The notes under the pieces are model-generated. The model ran no database searches and was not told the origin of the DNA. It saw only the letters and a program-made list of their open reading frames with translations. From Trichopria drosophilae (Eukaryota; Arthropoda; Insecta; Hymenoptera; Diapriidae), in contig CM059587.1 in assembly GCA_030407085.1 (NCBI GenBank), forward strand, positions 69,985,001 through 70,049,000: 64,000 nucleotides of DNA, written 5' to 3'. A program made the translations under genes and the position numbers. The first letter of the stretch is position 1. Every line of letters starts with the position of its first letter. Positions 31,609 through 45,600 of the stretch are shown here, in pieces.

Positions 31609-31693
31609 GCTCCTCGCGCCAAGTACTTTACTTATAGAACCCCGAACTTTGGGCATAGGGTTCGGGCCTTCATAAGAACTCGGCGCGAGGAGC
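31609..31693. ncRNA. Long imperfect hairpin, pre-miRNA-like size
   Basis: gctcctcgcgcc (31609-31620) pairs with ggcgcgaggagc (31682-31693) over 12 bp. Further in, agt/act, cttat/ataag and cccgaac/gttcggg (31641-31647 with 31660-31666) continue the stem to a loop of about 12 bases. The 85-nt structure lies between the TIR element and the 3' end of the CAP gene and, read on the minus strand, could be in that gene's 3' UTR. Function is unknown; a foldback transposon core is the main alternative. Confidence 0.4.
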
Positions 31694-31783
31694 GACCATT
31701 CCCCTTGATTTACGTATCCGAATAAATCACAGTTTTGAGCCGAATACATATTTTTGTACCTTCAACTCTAGCTATTTATTGAA

Positions 31784-34700
31784 TTAGTTGTGGCTGTACA
31801 AAGGCTCTCCAACGATGTTTCCAGCCGGTCCATAATTACAAACAAAATATGTAGTATTCATGTTGTTATGTTTATAATCCACTACGCCACAACCAACTTT
31901 GTTGGTTTTTGCCCATACTAACTGCGTATAATGCGCGATATGATCTCCTCCGCGATTTTTATTAGACCTGAAACAATATTCAATTGAAAAATAAAAGAGA
32001 ATTAAGCAATTTTATATTTTACAATGTACAATCTTATGCCGAATAAATTCCTACTTTTTGTAATTAACTCAATCGTTATTCCGGTTTAAACAAGCATTCA
32101 TAAGCGCTTATTTACATTCGGCACTTATTGTAAATCCAGATTTGTTTAGACAATTTTGCTGGTGTCATTTTTACATAAATTTAAAAAAAATTTAAATCCG
32201 CCACCCTTTAAATATGTCAACACTGGGAACTTACGTATAATGGTGTACATCACTTGCGTTATATTGAGCGACTTCATCGTACCAGTTTTGTATTATTTCA
32301 TCAAATTCAAATTCATTGGCACCTAATGTTCCTAGCAGAATGATATTTTGACCAACGGGAAATCTCGCTGAAACAAAAAAATGCATAATTTTTACGTTCA
32401 AAATGAAATTTAGTGTACTTTTATGAAATCTGTTTAAATTTAATGAATATTCTGGAAGCGGATTTATTCAATTTCTAACTCTCTAACGTATGAGAATTCA
32501 TTTTTTCAATAGAGTGGTTCAATTTTGACTCTGCAAAGAGTGAATTTTTATTCGTGGTAGTATGCATTCAAAATTAAAACTAACGCCTGTTCATCATTTT
32601 ATTAAAAATATTTGAAGGTATATATCTTGTTAAAACAAATTAAAAACTATTCTTTTTAACCCATTAACGTCCAAACGTCCGACTTATGTTTATTAAATGG
32701 GTCTTAAACAAATTTTGGAATAATCATTTCTGACGTGAAATTTTGTGATCTTTCAGAATCTGTCATCAGAACTTTTGAAAAATAAAAACAAAAGAAGTTA
32801 TATTTTAAAAAAATAACGATTTTTTTACGAAAATATCTTCTTCAATTGATATCGCACCGAAATCGGATCGGAAATTGTCTAGGTAGTACAAATCTTGCGT
32901 CCATGGACCCTTATCTTCAAAATGGGAGGATGAGAACTTTGAAATTCAAGATGGCGACGTCCAATACGGCGGTTCAAAGCCGAAGAATAAATGCTATTTC
33001 GAATTCTGACGAATATAACAATGTATTTTAATGACATTTCCATAAAATTTGGTATATTGTTGTATTTTTTGTCGCTGATTTCAAATCTATTGCCAGATTC
33101 CTTAAATTCAAAATGGTGGATCCAATATGGCGGACGAAAATAAACAGTATTTTTTCAATTTTAGTGAAAATTTGTATATAGGGGTTTTGTGGGTCGCTGA
33201 TCATGAATGTTTCCTCCACAACAAACCTTAGACTTTTCGAGCGCTGACAGAATATCAGGGGCGACGAGCGCTTCTGTGTTAATCATCATAGATTAAAAAA
33301 TTACAGACCGATTGAGTTAAATTTTCCAGAAAATTTCTTTAATCTTACACGAACAAGTTTGTCACTGGAAGTTTTCTCAAACGTAAATTTTGTAACACAC
33401 TTTTTCCCGTCAAAGATGCAAACTAAGATTTCTCGCGACCTTAAGTTTGTTATTGAATAATGATAACAAATTGTTATTTTTAATTACGGACAATAGCTCA
33501 TAGTTTTCATACATAAATCACGAGTTTACTGTGCAAATTTCAACTCATTTGGTTGATATTTGACCGAGATACGACGATTTGTGTTGAAAATTGTATTGAT
33601 TTCGAAACTATGAAATTTAAGACTTTTTGTTTTTTATCTTTAAAAATACAAATCGTAGGGAAAAATGTTATATACAAAAAATGTTCAGTTTGGCGAGCTC
33701 TATATAGTCATATTTTTTATTTTTTATTATGACACATTCATTTTTTTTCTTCACCGGACAATAGTTTTCCGGCAGTTCGAGCGCGAGACCGATTATAGAA
33801 TCGCGTGCCTCAATTGTTAGTTAACTATTTCATATAAATTATTGTTTATTTTCATAAGAATCCAAGATTTGGATAAATCACGATACAAATTCGATTACAA
33901 AGAAAATTGAGATTAGCTCACTAATCGCTTGTTTGCTACTGAATAGTTTTCGATATAGATTTGCAAATCAAACGTTATCATTTATAAAAACGCTAATATG
34001 ACAATACAATAATTAAAAATATGATAATATATTTTCATTTTCGATGTAGTTCTTTCATAAATTTTCATTCATTTGTGAGATGTAATATAAAATTACTTTA
34101 TACAGTTTGTACTGTACTTTAGGAGTAAGTTTTATTAACTATTTTGTTGAATTTCTTATTAATTTTTTTTCAGACAAAAATTGTTTAAATACTATTCAGT
34201 TCCAACATAATAAAAATAAACGATAGAATTATCGATTAAACATATAGAAAAATTAACCTAAACATATTATTGTTTACGTGATTGAAGCGGGTGTTTTCAA
34301 TGTTTATAAGAACGTTTGAATATAAGTTTATAATGTAAACATTACCACATTTCTCTTTATTTTTGTTTTTGTTTAAAATATTAAATTCTTTGTTACAAAA
34401 TATAAGTGCAATTACCAACATCTCTGCATTCATCGTATCCATATGTGCATTGCCAGGCCCATCGTTGTGCTATTTCAGCTAATTCATTATCCCATTCCTG
34501 TAATAAAATGATATCAATTTACTTAACATATTCAGAATTTTAACCGTTTGATAGAAAAATAAATATATATTGTGGACTTGTAGCTTTTACAATTCAGTAT
34601 TTACGTTGCACGTAATGAATTTCTGAGCTTGATTGGTACTAGCAATCATTTGGTCAATATTTAATATTACTGTATTAGAAAATTATCATAAAGTTTACCA

Positions 34701-36577
34701 ATAATTTCTGTGTCTTCTTTCTTGAGTGCAATTTTCTGTTGCATTTGGAGTTTTATCTTTCTCTACTTACCGGTGTACCACATTATTATTTAGAATAGTT
34801 AGTCAACTATTTGTTTTTGTTTTGCGTTTCTATATGCCCCAAAGAGTTCTATTCCAATACAGAACGAAATATTTGTTTGATTATGGTAAAAACACGAATT
34901 AGTTGATATCGTTAATTCAAATAGTCGTTCTATGCTCAACATCTAGAAACTATTACTCGACAACAACTAGAATTCTTAGTAATTTTCTGAGATAACTATT
35001 TCGTTATCTTTTAATGTTCATGAAGTTTGACATTATTTAAAGGACGTCGTCAAAACTTGAATAACACCGGATATTACAAAAAAAACTTACGTCATGTGGA
35101 AGAAACTCAACTAGTGTCCCTTATAGATTTTGGGCCGCTGAATCCGAATTCGGACACAGAATTGCTCCCATCCGTCTGAGTTTTGTTACATTTCAGGTTT
35201 AAAACAGGAAAAAATGTAAATATGTCCAAAAAGTAGTTTTTTCACAATCTAACGTCAAATATAAAACAATGTAAACAAGTTGAACAAATTCTGGACCCTC
35301 GATTCGGATTATACAATTTTTTTTCTTGCGCAAGATTTGTCAAGTTTCTCGGAAAAAAAACAAAATTTTCGCAGTATAAACCTCAAATTTAAAAAACTTC
35401 AGAAGGATAGGACCAATTCTGTGCCCGAATTCAGATTCAGCGGCCCAAAATCTATAAGAAAAACCTTGTCATGTTCCATTTTACAGAACTTTCTAATTTA
35501 CATTTTTTAGCTTTGATTAATACTTAATGGTACCCTGTTAAGGTAGTCTAATCTACTCTAAAAGATTTGAATTAATAAATATAAATTATTCCAACTTTTT
35601 CATGTATTCTGCCAGATTCCTCAAAAATCACCATGGGACTAGAAAATTACTACAATTTAAGTGTTAGCAATAATATTTCTTTCCTATGTGACAAGATGAA
35701 CCATAATGTAATATAATGTAATAATAAATAATTAGATAAATTAATATATAAAATGTACAACCTTTTATTAATACAAAATCATTAAAAAATGCGAAAGCCA
35801 ATAAAATTGAAGGAATTTCAATAATATAATAAGCACGTACTGATATCAATGATTTTAAAACAATAGAAAATCATTGGTTACAGCTATGTTGAATAGTTTT
35901 CTATTGATATTTAGTGATTAAGAAAACCAATTAAAATCCATTGAGATTCATTCAAAATCACTCAATGAATTTTAATGAATTTTCGATGGCTGGGTATGTT
36001 GTACTGACTTATATAGGACCTATTTTTGGCATAAAACCAATAACATTAACGTTTTTACAATTTCTATTGTTATGAAATCCTATTTCTGAATTTGTTCTCT
36101 TTGAAAGACTCACCCATATACAATGTATTTGTAAATGTGTTGTAAATGTATTCACTACATGTTGCTAATAACTGATAAATACTTACAAGATCCTGCATGT
36201 TAGAAGCTGCTGGCTGAGGACCAGGCTTTCCACGAACTTCTTTTCCGGATGCAACACGTGTCCTTAACTGATTATGTAAATTTACAATTACTGCTTTCTC
36301 TTCTTCAAGAAGCTCAGGTGCTTGCAATTCTGTACATGCATCCGATGGCCCAATAGTCTAAAAAATAATAACATTTTCACCATGAATAAAATATTACGTA
36401 ATTAATCAGTTTTTTAAGATTTTTTAGTTTTGTTGCTTTTGTTATATAAAAAATACCTACAGAGTAAATACACATTGTATGACGTTTGTTTCCACATGAT
36501 TCTACCGAGCAATAATTCTGAACTCCATGCGATAGTTTAAAAAGCCATAACAAAAAGAATAAGTAGTAGATTTTCAT
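31784..36577 (-). CDS. Venom allergen / antigen 5-like CAP-domain secreted protein, five exons
   Basis: Exons on the minus strand: 36577-36461, 36357-36187, 34497-34416, 32367-32235 and 31967-31784. All introns have GT..AG borders and phases agree (0, 0, 1, 2), giving 687 nt or 228 codons. An ATG 39 bases upstream (36616) is in frame, but the start at 36577 puts the hydrophobic [17 protein letters not shown] signal peptide at the N terminus. Family marks are NYCSVESC in exon 1, [16 protein letters not shown] with PGPQPAAS in exon 2, [12 protein letters not shown] in exon 3, VGQNI in exon 4, and [16 protein letters not shown] and [11 protein letters not shown] in exon 5. The last two are the CAP signature motifs. 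The length equals that of hymenopteran antigen 5 proteins, which are secreted and abundant in venom; their physiological role is not settled. No breaks seen. Tissue of expression cannot be told from sequence. Confidence 0.92.
32368..34415. other. CAP gene intron 3, with dispersed-repeat fragments
   Basis: 32840-33240 carries atggcgacgtccaatacgg and atggtggatccaatatggcgg, words of a common insect dispersed repeat also seen at 13260 and 23260. 33600-33830 is related to 3640-3860 and 12650-12760. The remainder is AT-rich, without coding frames. Confidence 0.45.
35121..35457. mobile_element. Palindromic MITE in CAP gene intron 2
   Basis: ttatagattttgggccgctg.. (from 35121) and its reverse complement (to 35457) form the ends. 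The arms continue inward for about 70-80 bases with few mismatches (aattcggacacagaatt against aattctgtgcccgaatt). 337 bp, non-coding. Confidence 0.75.
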
Positions 36578-36619
36578 TGTAATCTTTTGAGTTTCGTACG
36601 TGTTCAAGGATTTCATGCA

Positions 36620-39150
36620 CTAAATTTGCCAAAGACTTCGTTGCTTTACCTATTTTACATTTTGTGATATTTTATTTGAAATTACCATACAACGTTAGGT
36701 TGATTGTTACAAATTTACATATGCTGCATTCTTTATCATCGCAAGTGTCTTTCTAAGAATTTTACCTTTGACGATAACTTTTATGTTCACATAGACGTCC
36801 TACTATTTTACATATAGTTCGATAAAGTTTAGTGTTTTCATACTAAAATATACGACTTCTGTATTTAAATTTTGTATCAATCCAAAATATTTGAAGAATT
36901 ATTTGCATTAGAGAAATAAGTTATCGAACACTAAATTAATTTTAAATTGTAATTTCTTTGATGTTACAATTCGTTTAAAATACAATCAGTATTTTTAGGA
37001 GGATTATAGAATAGGAGGGAGAAAGTATATAAATTGATAAATATCAGTTAATCACACATTTCAAAAAATCTGAAAACATTTCACGTCACAACAAAAACCA
37101 AAAGTCCTCCTCTTAATCACAGTTGATCGAACATAGAGAATATGACATTTTTTTTTCGATACATAAAACCTTTTAAGGATGACACCATCCCTCTATTGTA
37201 CCAACCAGAAGTCGAATACCCATCGAGGATGCCTTAAATCACGAACTATCATAGGACGTCTGAATGTACCTTCGATAATACTGTATTCTGTACGTATATA
37301 TAAAATACACAAACATAATATGCAATATATTTTCACTATGCGTGAGGGCGGTGATGATATGTCACTAGAAATAAATATACAAATCTGTATTAGTTGAAAT
37401 AAAATAATGTAAATCCAACGTACTTTTTAAATTTTATTATTTTACGTTTAATACTGTTACATTAAGAAAATTTGTAAAGGACATACAAAATAACGATATT
37501 TAGTATAATTTTGTAATAAAATAAGTTTCTGTTTATGAAGTTTTCTTTTTCTTCTTCTTCAACTTCTTCCTAGTAATTATCCCCCTCTCGGGCGAAAAAT
37601 CGGATTTTGCGCCCACTCGACGGAAATTATTGTTCGTACTACGGGCGTAAAACTTAATTTTACTTAATACGAAAATTATTATTTCAGTGCGGTGTGCAAT
37701 TCTTTGAGAATTTCATCTTTCGAGAAAAACAGGAAAAAAATGTCCAAAAACGCGACTTTTCACCCCTTTGACCTAGATTTTATTTTAAAGAAATAGGCCT
37801 AATTAGTTATATTTTGTTGTATATATTTGGATTCTGGAGAAGAATCATCTCAGAATCGACTCTTACTTATAGGACAACAAAATTTTGTTGTGCTGTGTTA
37901 TCTATAAATGCACAGCGTACATTACAACTATAAATATTATTGAAAATACTTTTAGTGAACAAATTAACAATACTGGAAAAATTGAAATAAGAATCTTGCA
38001 AAATTTCAACTATTTATTCGTAAAGCATCTTTAATCATTAGGAATTATTTAAGACCATTTTTAATAAATTACGTGGCTTCAGAATGTTTAATTATTACAT
38101 TATTAATATTTGATTCGAAGAAATTCATACATGAGTAAAAGTGAAGTATGAATATTTTTTTTCAATTATAAAAATTACATTTTTATTTTTATGTTCCACT
38201 TATTACTTACTTCTTAAATAATATAATTATATTACATAACTATGAAGCACCTGTGTTAGTGGCCGTGAGAAACAACATTTTATGTACACACAAGTTACTT
38301 TGTGATTTTCAGTATTATAGTCACATATTTACTTATGAGAATATGCACCTTCAGATGGGAAACACTTTTTGAATTATCTGCATTTAAAAAGGTTAATGTT
38401 ACGTCTGACACAAAGCAAATATACTCTGAAAATTATATGTGTCCAGAGTATTCAAATAAGAACCAACAAACGACATTGCAGAATGCACATCTTCACAGAA
38501 ATTTCTTCAAACATGGCACTGCATGTGAGCACTACATCGTATAGAGAAATTCTAAACACTAGTAAACGCATTGTGTGGACTTTCTACGCCCCGTTTTTTA
38601 ATTTTCGCACGATAATTCATCATCTTCAGGTGGTTTTCGTGACATTGAAGACACAATATTTTGATTTTTGAGTATGTAAATACAATGGCATTGAACGTTT
38701 GCCATTCACGTAATTTGCCTTTTAATCTTATTGAATAATGATTTTTATAAGTCAAGAATATTCATGTATCAGATTATCTGCATATCAATAAATTGATAAT
38801 GAAATATCAATAAAATGAATAAAAAAATTATATAGAAGCAGCCTTCCATACATTCTTAAAAATCTCGTATTTATTCATACAAGACGGTTTGTTACAAACC
38901 CGAAGAAGACACTGCAGGGCGCAAAATTGAGTTCTGCGCCCGGAGTGTTAAAAACATCTTTTTACTCGAGAAACTGAGATGATATTGGCGTACCTGATTT
39001 TTTCGTTTTGAGAAAAAAAGAGTTCAAATTCATAATACATCGTTCAAAATATTCAGTGACAGCATAATTTACAAGTGAATAGTAAATATAACAAAACGTC
39101 ACTTAGGCTATAAACTGTATATGTTGGGTAATTTATAAGGCCCAAAGAAG
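36620..39150. other. AT-rich intergenic sequence upstream of the CAP gene
   Basis: No gene is supported. Weak repeated words include cgggcg..aaaat..ttttgcgccc near 37590 and gcgcaaaattgagttctgcgccc near 38919. Frames of 70-100 codons at 38302-38671 show no domain. Confidence 0.4.
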
Positions 39151-39159
39151 GTGATAATA

Positions 39160-39660
39160 TCCCCCCCCCCACCCCCCCCCCCCCCCACCCCCCCCCCCCC
39201 CCACCCCCCCCCCCCCCCACCCCCCCCCCCCCCCACCCCCCCCCCCCCCCACCCCCCCCCCCCCCCACCCCCCCCCCCCCCCACCCCCCCCCCCCCCCAC
39301 CCCCCCCCCCCCCCACCCCCCCCCCCCCCCACCCCCCCCCCCCCCCACCCCCCCCCCCCCCCACCCCCCCCCCCCCCCACCCCCCCCCCCCCCCACCCCC
39401 CCCCCCCCCCACCCCCCCCCCCCCCCACCCCCCCCCCCCCCCACCCCCCCCCCCCCCCACCCCCCCCCCCCCCCACCCCCCCCCCCCCCCACCCCCCCCC
39501 CCCCCCACCCCCCCCCCCCCCCACCCCCCCCCCCCCCCACCCCCCCCCCCCCCCACCCCCCCCCCCCCCCACCCCCCCCCCCCCCCACCCCCCCCCCCCC
39601 CCACCCCCCCCCCCCCCCACCCCCCCCCCCCCCCACCCCCCCCCCCCCCCACCCCCCCCC
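39160..39660. repeat. Perfect 16-bp (C15A)n minisatellite
   Basis: Single A residues recur every 16 bases in a poly-C background for about 490 bases (roughly 30 units) without any other change. Long proline or glycine frames on either strand are a by-product. The G-rich minus strand would readily form G-quadruplexes. It ends directly inside a truncated unit of the 164-bp satellite. Confidence 0.9.
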
Positions 39661-42600
39661 ATTAAAAAAGTTGCAAGTCCGTCGCCGGGACAAAAATGGT
39701 TTTACGATTTTCAGAACAGTACAATGTATTCGCCCAATTGAATAGAATATGCAATTTCGACGTATTAATCATGTTTAATGCGATTTTACGCAGCTTGTGC
39801 ACGTTTTTTTTATTTTAGTGCCGTTTTAAAAAAGTTACCAGTCCGTCGCCGGGACAAAAATGGTTTTACGATTTTCAGAACAGTACAAGGTATTCGCCCA
39901 ATTAAATAGAATATGCAATTTCGACGTATTAATCATGTTTAATGCGATTTTACGCAGCTTGTGCACGTTTTTTTTATTTTAGTGCCGTTTTCAAAAAGTT
40001 ACCAGTCCGTCGCCGGGACAAAAATGGTTTTACGATTTTCAGAACAGTACAAGGTATTCGCCCAATTGAATAGAATATGCAATTTCGACGTATTAATCAT
40101 GTTTAATGCGATTTTACGCAGCTTGTGCACGTTTTTTCGATGTTAGTGCCATTTTCAAAAAGTTACAAGTCCGTCGCCGGGACAAAAATGGTTTTACGAT
40201 TTTCAGAACAGTACAAGGTATTCGCCCAATTAAATAGAATATGCAATTTCGACGTATTAATCATGTTTAATGCGATTTTACGCAGCTTGTGCACGTTTTT
40301 TTTATGTTAGTGCCATTTTTAAAAAGTTAGAACTACGTTGCCGGGACAAAAATGGTTTTACGATTTTCAGAACAGTACAATGTATTCGCCCAATTGAATA
40401 GAATATGCAATTTCGACGTATTAATCATGTTTAATGCGATTTTACGCAGCTTGTGCACGTTTTTTTTATTTTAGTGCCGTTTTAAAAAAGTTACAAGTCC
40501 GTCGCCGGGACATAAATGGTTTTACCATTTTCAGAACAGTACAAGGTATTCGCACAATTGAATAGATTATGCAATTTCGACGTATTAATTATGGTTAATG
40601 CGATTTTAAGCAGCTTGTGCACGTTTTTTCGATATTAGTGCCGTTTTAAAAAAGATACAAGTCCGTCGCCGGGACAAAAATGGTTTTACGATTTTCAGAA
40701 CAGTACAAGGTATTCGCCCAATTGAATAGAATATGCAATTTCGACGTATTACTCATGTTTAATGCGATTTTACGCAGCTTGTGCACGTTTTTTCGATGTT
40801 AGTGCCATTTTCAAAAAGTTACAAGTCCGTCGCCGGGACAAAAATGGTTTTACCATTTTCAGAACAGTACAAGGTATTCGCCCACTTAAATAGAATATGC
40901 AATTTCGACGTATTAATTATGTTTAATGCGATTTTACGCAGCTTGTGCACGTTTTTTTTATTTTAGTGCCGTTTTAAAAAAGTTACAAGTCCGTCGCCGG
41001 GACAAAAATGGTTTTACGATTTTCAGAACAGTACAAGGTATTCGCCCAATTAAATAGAATATGCAATTTCGACGTATTAATCATGTTTAATGCGATTTTA
41101 CGCAGCTTGTGCACGTTTTTTCGATATTAGTGCCGTTTTAAAAAAGTTACAAGTCCGTCGCCGGGACAAAAATGGTTTTACGATTTTCAGAACAGTACAA
41201 GGTATTCGCCCAATTGAATAGAATATGCAATTTCGACGTATTAATCATGTTTAATGCGATTTTACGCAGCTTGTGCACGTTTTTTTCGATTTTAGTGCCG
41301 TTTTCAAAAAGATACAAGTCCGTCGCCGGGACAAAAATGGTTTTACGATTTTCAGAACAGTACAAGGTATTCGCCCAATTGAATAGAATATGCAATTTCG
41401 ACGTATTAATCATGTTTAATGCGATTTTACGCAGCTTGTGCACGTTTTTTTTATTTTAGTGCCGTTTTAAAAAAGTTACAAGTCCGTCGCCGGGACAAAA
41501 ATGGTTTTACGATTTTCAGAACAGTACAAGGTATTCGCCGAATTGAATAGAATATGCAATTTCGACGTATTACTCATGTTTAATGCGATTTTACGCAGCT
41601 TGTGCACGTTTTTTTTATTTTAGTGCCGTTTTAAAAAAGTTACAAGTCCGTCGCCGGGACAAAAATGGTTTTACGATTTTCAGAACAGTACAAGGTATTC
41701 GCCCAATTGAATAGAATATGCAATTTCGACGTATTACTCATGTTTAATGCGATTTTACGCAGCTTGTGCACGTTTTTTTCGATGTTAGTGCCATTTTCAA
41801 AAAGTTACAAGTCCGTCGCCGGGACAAAATGGTTTTACCATTTTCAGAACAGTACAAGGTATTCGCCCACTTAAATAGAATATGCAATTTCGACATATTA
41901 ATCATGTTTAATGCGATTTTACGCAGCTTGTGCACGTTTTTTTTATTTTAGTGCCGTTTTAAAAAAGTTGCAAGTCCGTCGCCGGGACAAAAATGGTTTT
42001 ACGATTCTCAGAACAGTACAAGGTATTCGCCGAATTGAATAGAATATGCAATTTCGACGTATTAATCATGTTTAATGCGATTTTACGCAGCTTGTGCACG
42101 TTTTTTCGATGTTAGTGCCGTTTTAAAAAAGTTACAAGTCCGTCGCCGGGACAAAAATGGTTTTACGATTTTCAGAACAGTACAAGGTATTCGCCCAATT
42201 GAATAGAATATGCAATTTCGACGTATTAATCATGTTTAATGCGATTTTACGCAGCTTGTGCACGTTTTTTCGATGTTAGTGCCATTTTCAAAAAGTTACA
42301 AGTCCGTCGCCGGGACAAAAATGGTTTTACGATTTTCAGAACAGTACAAGGTATTCGCCCAATTGAATAGAATATGCAATTTCGACGTATTAATCATGTT
42401 TAATGCGATTTTACGCAGCTTGTGCACGTTTTTTTTATTTTAGTGCCGTTTTAAAAAAGTTACAAGTCCGTCGCCGGGACAAAAATGGTTTTACGATTTT
42501 CAGAACAGTACAAGGTATTCGCCCAATTGAATAGAATATGCAATTTCGACGTATTAATCATGTTTAATGCCATTTTACTCAGCGTGTGCACGTTTTTTCG

Positions 42601-45600
42601 ATTTTAGTGCCTTTTCAAAAACGTTACTATTCCGTCGTCGGGACAAAAATGGTTTTACGATTTTCAGAACAGTACAAGGTATTCGCTTAATTGAATAGAA
42701 TAGGCAATTTCGACGTATTAATCATGTTTAATGCGATTTTACGCAGCTTGTGCAGGTTTTTTTCGATGTTAGTGCCATTTTCAAAAAGTTACAAGTCCGT
42801 CGCCGGGACAAAAATGGTTTTACGATTTTCAGAACAGTACAATGTATTCGCCCAATTGAATAGAATATGCAATTTCGACGTATTAATCACGTTTAATGCG
42901 ATTTTACGCAGCTTGTGCACGTTTTTTTTATTTTAGTGCCGTTTTAAAAAAGTTGCAAGTACGTCGCAGGGACATAAATGGTTTTACAATTTTCAGAAAA
43001 GAACAAGGTATTCGCCCAATTGAACAGAATATGCAATTTCGACGTATTAATCATGTTTAATGCGATTTTACGCAGCTTGTGCACGTTTTTTTATTTTAGT
43101 GCCGTTTTAAAAAAGTTACCAGTCCGTCGTCGGGACAAAAGTGGTTTTACGATTTTCAGGACAGTACAAGGTATTCGCCCAATTTAATAGAATATGCAAT
43201 TTCGACGTATTAATCATGTTTAATGCGATTTTACGCAGCTTGTGCACGTTTTTTCGATGTTAGTGCCATTTTCAAAAAGTTACAAGTCCGTCGCCGGGAC
43301 AAAAATGGTTTTACGATTTTCAGAACAGTACAAGGTATTCGCCCAATTGAATAGAATATGCAATTTCGACGTATTACTCATGTTTAATGCGATTTTACGC
43401 AGCTTGTGCACGTTTTTTTGATTTTAGTGCCGTTTTAAAAAAGTTACAAGTCCGTCGCAGGGACATAAATGGTTTTACAATTTTCAGAACAGAACAAGGT
43501 ATTCGCCCAATTGAATAGAATATGCAATTTCGACGTATTAATCATGTTTAATGCGATTTTACGCAGCTTGTGCACGTTTTTTTATTTTAGTGCCGTTTTA
43601 AAAAAGTTACCAGTCCGTCGCCGGGACAAAAATGGTTTTACGATTTTCAGAACAGTACAATGTATTCGCCCAATTGAATAGAATATGCAATTTCGACGTA
43701 TTAATCATGTTTAATGCGATTTTACGCAGCTTGTGCACGTTTTTTCGATGTTAGTGACATTTTCAAAAAGTTACAAGTCCGTCGCCGGGACATAAATGGT
43801 TTTAAGATTTTCAGAACAGTACAAGGTATTCGCCCAATTGAATACAATATGCAATTTCGACGTATTAATCATGTTTAATGCGATTTTACGCAGCTTGTGC
43901 ACGTTTGTTCGATGTTAGTGCCATTTTCAAAAAGTTACAAGTCCGTCGCCGGACAAAAATGGTTTTACGATTTTCAGAACAGTACAATGTATTCGCCCAA
44001 TTGAATAGAATATGCAATTTCGACGTATTAATCATGTTTAATGCGATTTTACGCAGCTTGTGCACGTTTTTTTTATTTTAGTGCCGTTTTAAAAAAGTTG
44101 CAAGTCCGTCGCCGGGACAAAAATGGTTTTACGATTTTCAGAACAGTACAAGGTATTCGCCCAATTGAATAGAATATGCAATTTCGACATATTAATCATG
44201 TTTAATGCGATTTTACGCAGCTTGTGCACGTTTTTTTTATTTTAGTGCCGTTTTAAAAAAGTTACAAGTCCGTCGCCGGGACAAAAATGGTTTTACGATT
44301 TTCAGAACAGTACAAGGTATTCGCCCAATTGAATAGAATATGCAATTTCGACATATTAATCATGTTTAATGCGATTTTACGCAGCTTGTGCACGTTTTTT
44401 TTATTTTAGTGCCGTTTTAAAAAAGTTACAAGTCCGTCGCCGGGACAAAAAAGGTTTTACGATTTTCAGAACAGTACAATGTATTCGCCCAATTGAATAG
44501 AATATGCAATTTCGACGTATTAATCATGTTTAATGCGATTTTACGCAGCTTGTGCACGTTTTTTCGATTTTAGTGCCATTTTAAAAAAGTTACAAGTGCG
44601 TTGCCGGGAAAAAGATGAGTTTACGGTTTTCAGAACAGTACAAGGTATTCGCCCAATTGAATAGAATATGCAATTTCGACGTATTAATCATGTTTAATGC
44701 GATTTTACGCAGCTTGTGCACGTTTTTTCGATGTTAGTGCCATTTTCAAAAAGTTACAAGTCCGTCGCCGGGACAAAAATGGTTTTACGATTTTCAGAAC
44801 AGTACAAGGTATTCGCCCAATTGAATAGAATATGCAATTTCGACGTATTAATCATGTTTAATGCGATTTTACGCAGCTTGTGCACGTTTTTTTTATTTTA
44901 GTGCCATTTTCAAAAAGTTACAAGTCCGTCGCCGGGACAAAAATGGTTTTACGATTTTCAGAACAGTACAAGGTATTCGCCCAATTGAATAGAATATGCA
45001 ATTTCGACGTATTAATCATGTTTAATGCGATTTTACGCAGCTTGTGCACGTTTTTTCGATGTTAGTGCCATTTTCAAAAAGTTACAAGTCCGTCGCCGGG
45101 ACAAAAATGGTTTTACGATTTTCAGAACAGTACAAGGTATTCGCCCAATTGAATAGAATATGCAATTTCGACGTATTAATCATGTTTAATGCGATTTTAC
45201 GCAGCTTGTGCACGTTTTTTTTATTTTAGTGCCGTTTTAAAAAAGTTACCAGTCCGTCGCCGGGACAAAAATGGTTTTACGATTTTCAGAACAGTACAAG
45301 GTATTCGCACAATTGAATAGATTATGCAATTTCGACGTATTAATCATGGTTAATGCGATTTTACGCAGCTTGTGCACGTTTTTTCGATGTTAGTGCCATT
45401 TTCAAAAAGTTACAAGTCCGTCGCCGGGACAAAAATGGTTTTACGATTTTCAGAACAGTACAAGGTATTCGCCCAATTAAATAGAATATGCAATTTCGAT
45501 GTATTAATCATGTTTAATGCGATTTTACGCAGCTTGTGCACATTTTTTTTATTTTAGAGCCGTTTTAAAAAAGTTACAAGTCCGTCGCCGGGACAAAAAT

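Noticed and set aside
39053..39741. Long open frames made of Pro/Thr/His or Gly/Trp/Val repeats
   Set aside because: They are a direct consequence of the 16-bp C15A repeat being open in several frames on both strands. No start context, domain or unique sequence supports a protein.
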